Assembly: GCA_030609785.1 (NCBI GenBank)
Contig: JAUWTC010000242.1
Location: 1-5,075, forward strand
DNA: 5,075 nucleotides
Direction: 5' to 3'
From: Holophagae bacterium
Lineage (GTDB): Bacteria; Acidobacteriota; Thermoanaerobaculia; Thermoanaerobaculales; Sulfomarinibacteraceae
Positions 4,108 to 5,075 of this stretch are shown one piece after another (the first letter of the stretch is position 1; the number at the start of each line of letters is the position of its first letter). The translations under genes and the position numbers were made by a program. A model generated the notes under the pieces. It had not been told where the DNA came from, did not search any database, and saw only the letters and a program-made list of their open reading frames with translations.

Positions 4108-4519
4108 GGAAGTTGGAGAGTATGGCGAAGGCCGCCAGGGCGGACAGGAGGCAGACCCAGAGGAGGCTCCCGGTCAGCAGTGTAAGAACCAGGCCGATCA
4201 CGCCGGCACTCTCGCGCAGGGCGACGCCGACGATCATCGCCGCCTGGTAGGGCCCGAGTCGGTCGGCAGGAGGCATGATCCGGCGGGCTTTGCCGATCAT
4301 GGCCTTGACGATGAGGGACGCCGTAAACAGGATCGAGACGGCGAAGCCGCCGAGAATCGGCAGCAGAGTCGAAGGGATTGACATCGGTTCGATGGCTTCC
4401 TGGCTTATCAGCATGAAGGCGATGCCGACGTAGGCCACCAGGCTCATGACAGCCGCCATGATGATGAGCTGAAGCGTTTTCAGCCGTTGTTCGATCAAAA
4501 TCTGGATCTTGGGGTCCAT
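4055..4519 (-). CDS. four-helix integral membrane protein, hypothetical
   Basis: The product has 154 residues and four likely membrane helices at about 16-38, 50-72, 91-116 and 118-135. A short basic, proline-containing loop lies at 76-90 (GKARRIMPPADRLGP). The third helix carries a charged pair in the motif ALRESAGVIGLVLTLL (100-115). This is reminiscent of the 'AL.EA..I.GLV' pattern around the ion-binding carboxylate of F/V-type ATPase c subunits, and of small four-helix hypothetical proteins that I recall. The likeness is by eye and could be convergence. The start at ATG 4519-4517 is chosen for the strong AGGAGG five bases upstream; an in-frame ATG at 4597 would add 26 residues encoded by a palindromic repeat. 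The gene converges on comM and overlaps its extended tail by 53 bp. It is divergent from the PDZ gene. Function unknown. Confidence 0.82.
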   Translation of the reverse strand: MDPKIQILIEQRLKTLQLIIMAAVMSLVAYVGIAFMLISQEAIEPMSIPSTLLPILGGFAVSILFTASLIVKAMIGKARRIMPPADRLGPYQAAMIVGVALRESAGVIGLVLTLLTGSLLWVCLLSALAAFAILSNFPTRSALENLVQDAPPIV

Positions 4520-4524
4520 CAGCG

Positions 4525-4530
4525 CCTCCT
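4525..4530 (-). promoter_or_regulatory. strong Shine-Dalgarno of the membrane-protein gene
   Basis: On the minus strand AGGAGG precedes ATG 4519 by five bases. It settles the start against the longer open frame that begins at 4597. Confidence 0.8.
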
Positions 4531-4571
4531 CTTTTTGGAAAATCAAGGGTAGCACCGGCTGAGCCCCCACC

Positions 4572-4609
4572 GCCCCGAAGGGGCACCTGCAATCCATTCG
4601 ATGGATTGC
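4572..4609. repeat. two adjacent hairpins in the divergent intergenic region
   Basis: GCCCC-GAA-GGGGC (4572-4584) is followed by a 9-bp stem with a 3-nt loop, GCAATCCAT (4589-4597) and ATGGATTGC (4601-4609). The first is the exact reverse-complement form of the hairpin at 1396-1408. They lie between divergent start codons and could be an operator, a leader structure or a dispersed palindromic repeat. Confidence 0.7.
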
Positions 4610-4641
4610 CCAGCGAACATATCCGGGAATGCCTGCGTATT

Positions 4642-5075
4642 ATGGTAAGGATGAAGTCGAAGTGGCAGAGATATGCGGGCCTCGTGGCTCCCGGGGTCAT
4701 TGCGTTCCTCTTGGCGGGGCTGTCAATTGCCGACATGTTCCTCCCCAGGCCCTATGACGGCGTCATCCTGGAGAGTGACACGCCGGGGAGTCCGGTTGTT
4801 CGTCACGTGGTCGCTCATTCCGGTGCGGCAGAGGCCGGGATCAGATCCCAGGACGTCATCGTCGGTATTGACCGCACGGTTTTGGAAGGGACGACCCACG
4901 CACAGGAAATTCTCAATCGCCACGAGATCGGCGATCGCGTTTCCTACTTGATCCGATCTGGGGGGCGCCTTGGCCCTGCCGGGCACATGGTCGAGGTGAC
5001 CGTTGAACTCGGTCGGAGACGTATCGGTGACACCAGCTACCTCTACGCCGTCCTCTTGGGTTTCGCCTTCTTCGC
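4642..5075 (+). CDS. N-terminal part of a membrane-anchored PDZ-domain protein
   Basis: The frame is open to the window edge (about 144 codons, incomplete). Numbered from ATG 4651, residues 9-31 form an N-terminal membrane anchor or uncleaved signal (a hydrophobic run ending MFLP). A PDZ domain of the HtrA/RseP type follows at about 37-120, with the characteristic GAAEAGIRSQDVIVGID (58-74) and a later EILNRHEIGDRVSYLI. After GRRRIGDTSY a second hydrophobic stretch begins near 131 (LYAVLLGFAFF), so more membrane helices probably follow. This TM-PDZ-TM layout is known to me from multidomain sensor proteins such as histidine kinases or SpoIIE-type phosphatases; the remaining domains are outside the window, so this is inference. 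The start is uncertain: ATG 4642 and ATG 4651 are in frame and neither has a well-spaced ribosome-binding site. The gene is divergent from the membrane-protein gene. Confidence 0.8.
   Translation, partial: MVRMKSKWQRYAGLVAPGVIAFLLAGLSIADMFLPRPYDGVILESDTPGSPVVRHVVAHSGAAEAGIRSQDVIVGIDRTVLEGTTHAQEILNRHEIGDRVSYLIRSGGRLGPAGHMVEVTVELGRRRIGDTSYLYAVLLGFAFF

Noticed and set aside
4520..4597. Longer N-terminus for the membrane protein from ATG 4597
   Set aside because: The extra 26 residues come from a palindrome and the strong AGGAGG fits ATG 4519.
3909..4736. 275-codon minus-strand frame covering the membrane-protein gene
   Set aside because: It reads in a different frame from the helix-encoding gene, gives Arg/Pro-rich sequence and spans intergenic repeats.

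Overview
The window is GC-rich bacterial chromosomal DNA. Its genes are short, often single, and separated by intergenic stretches packed with palindromes and dispersed-repeat-like sequence. That texture, with an orphan LytTR regulator and small GIY-YIG genes, suggests an environmental Gram-negative lineage, perhaps Planctomycetota or a related PVC or deltaproteobacterial group. This is a low-confidence impression; the anchors that would settle it are the ssrA RNA and ComM.

Layout. 3-200 (+) is the 3' end of a small unrecognised protein gene. 253-609 (-) encodes a stand-alone LytTR DNA-binding protein. Its upstream DNA holds four copies of a 9-bp LytTR-like box at a 20-21 bp period (624-693), a probable operator. 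749-994 (-) encodes an apparently intact 81-residue GIY-YIG nuclease. 1154-1270 (-) is an internally deleted relic of the same gene. Both lie just downstream of the 3' end of a transfer-messenger RNA gene, ssrA (1418-1766, -), which has an encoded CCA, a readable degradation tag (ANTDYALAA) and an extended -10 promoter at 1783-1791. Each GIY-YIG copy is preceded by a 52-bp motif and followed by a shared tail, so the block looks like a tandem element that has accumulated at the ssrA 3' end.

1767-2406 has no convincing gene and holds several inverted repeats and repeat-like tracts. 2407-4107 (+) encodes a ComM/YifB-family AAA+ ATPase. Its C-terminus has been extended by about 56 residues through a run of GGAGGAA heptamers and a palindromic intergenic-repeat-like sequence, so it now overlaps the convergent gene by 53 bp. 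That gene (4055-4519, -) encodes a 154-residue four-helix membrane protein. A divergent gene (from 4642 or 4651, +) encodes a membrane-anchored PDZ protein and runs off the window.

The genes do not form one pathway. ssrA serves ribosome rescue, ComM serves recombination of incoming DNA, and LytTR serves local regulation. The most promising novelty is the ssrA-anchored GIY-YIG array with its deletion derivative and flanking motif, followed by the LytTR box array.
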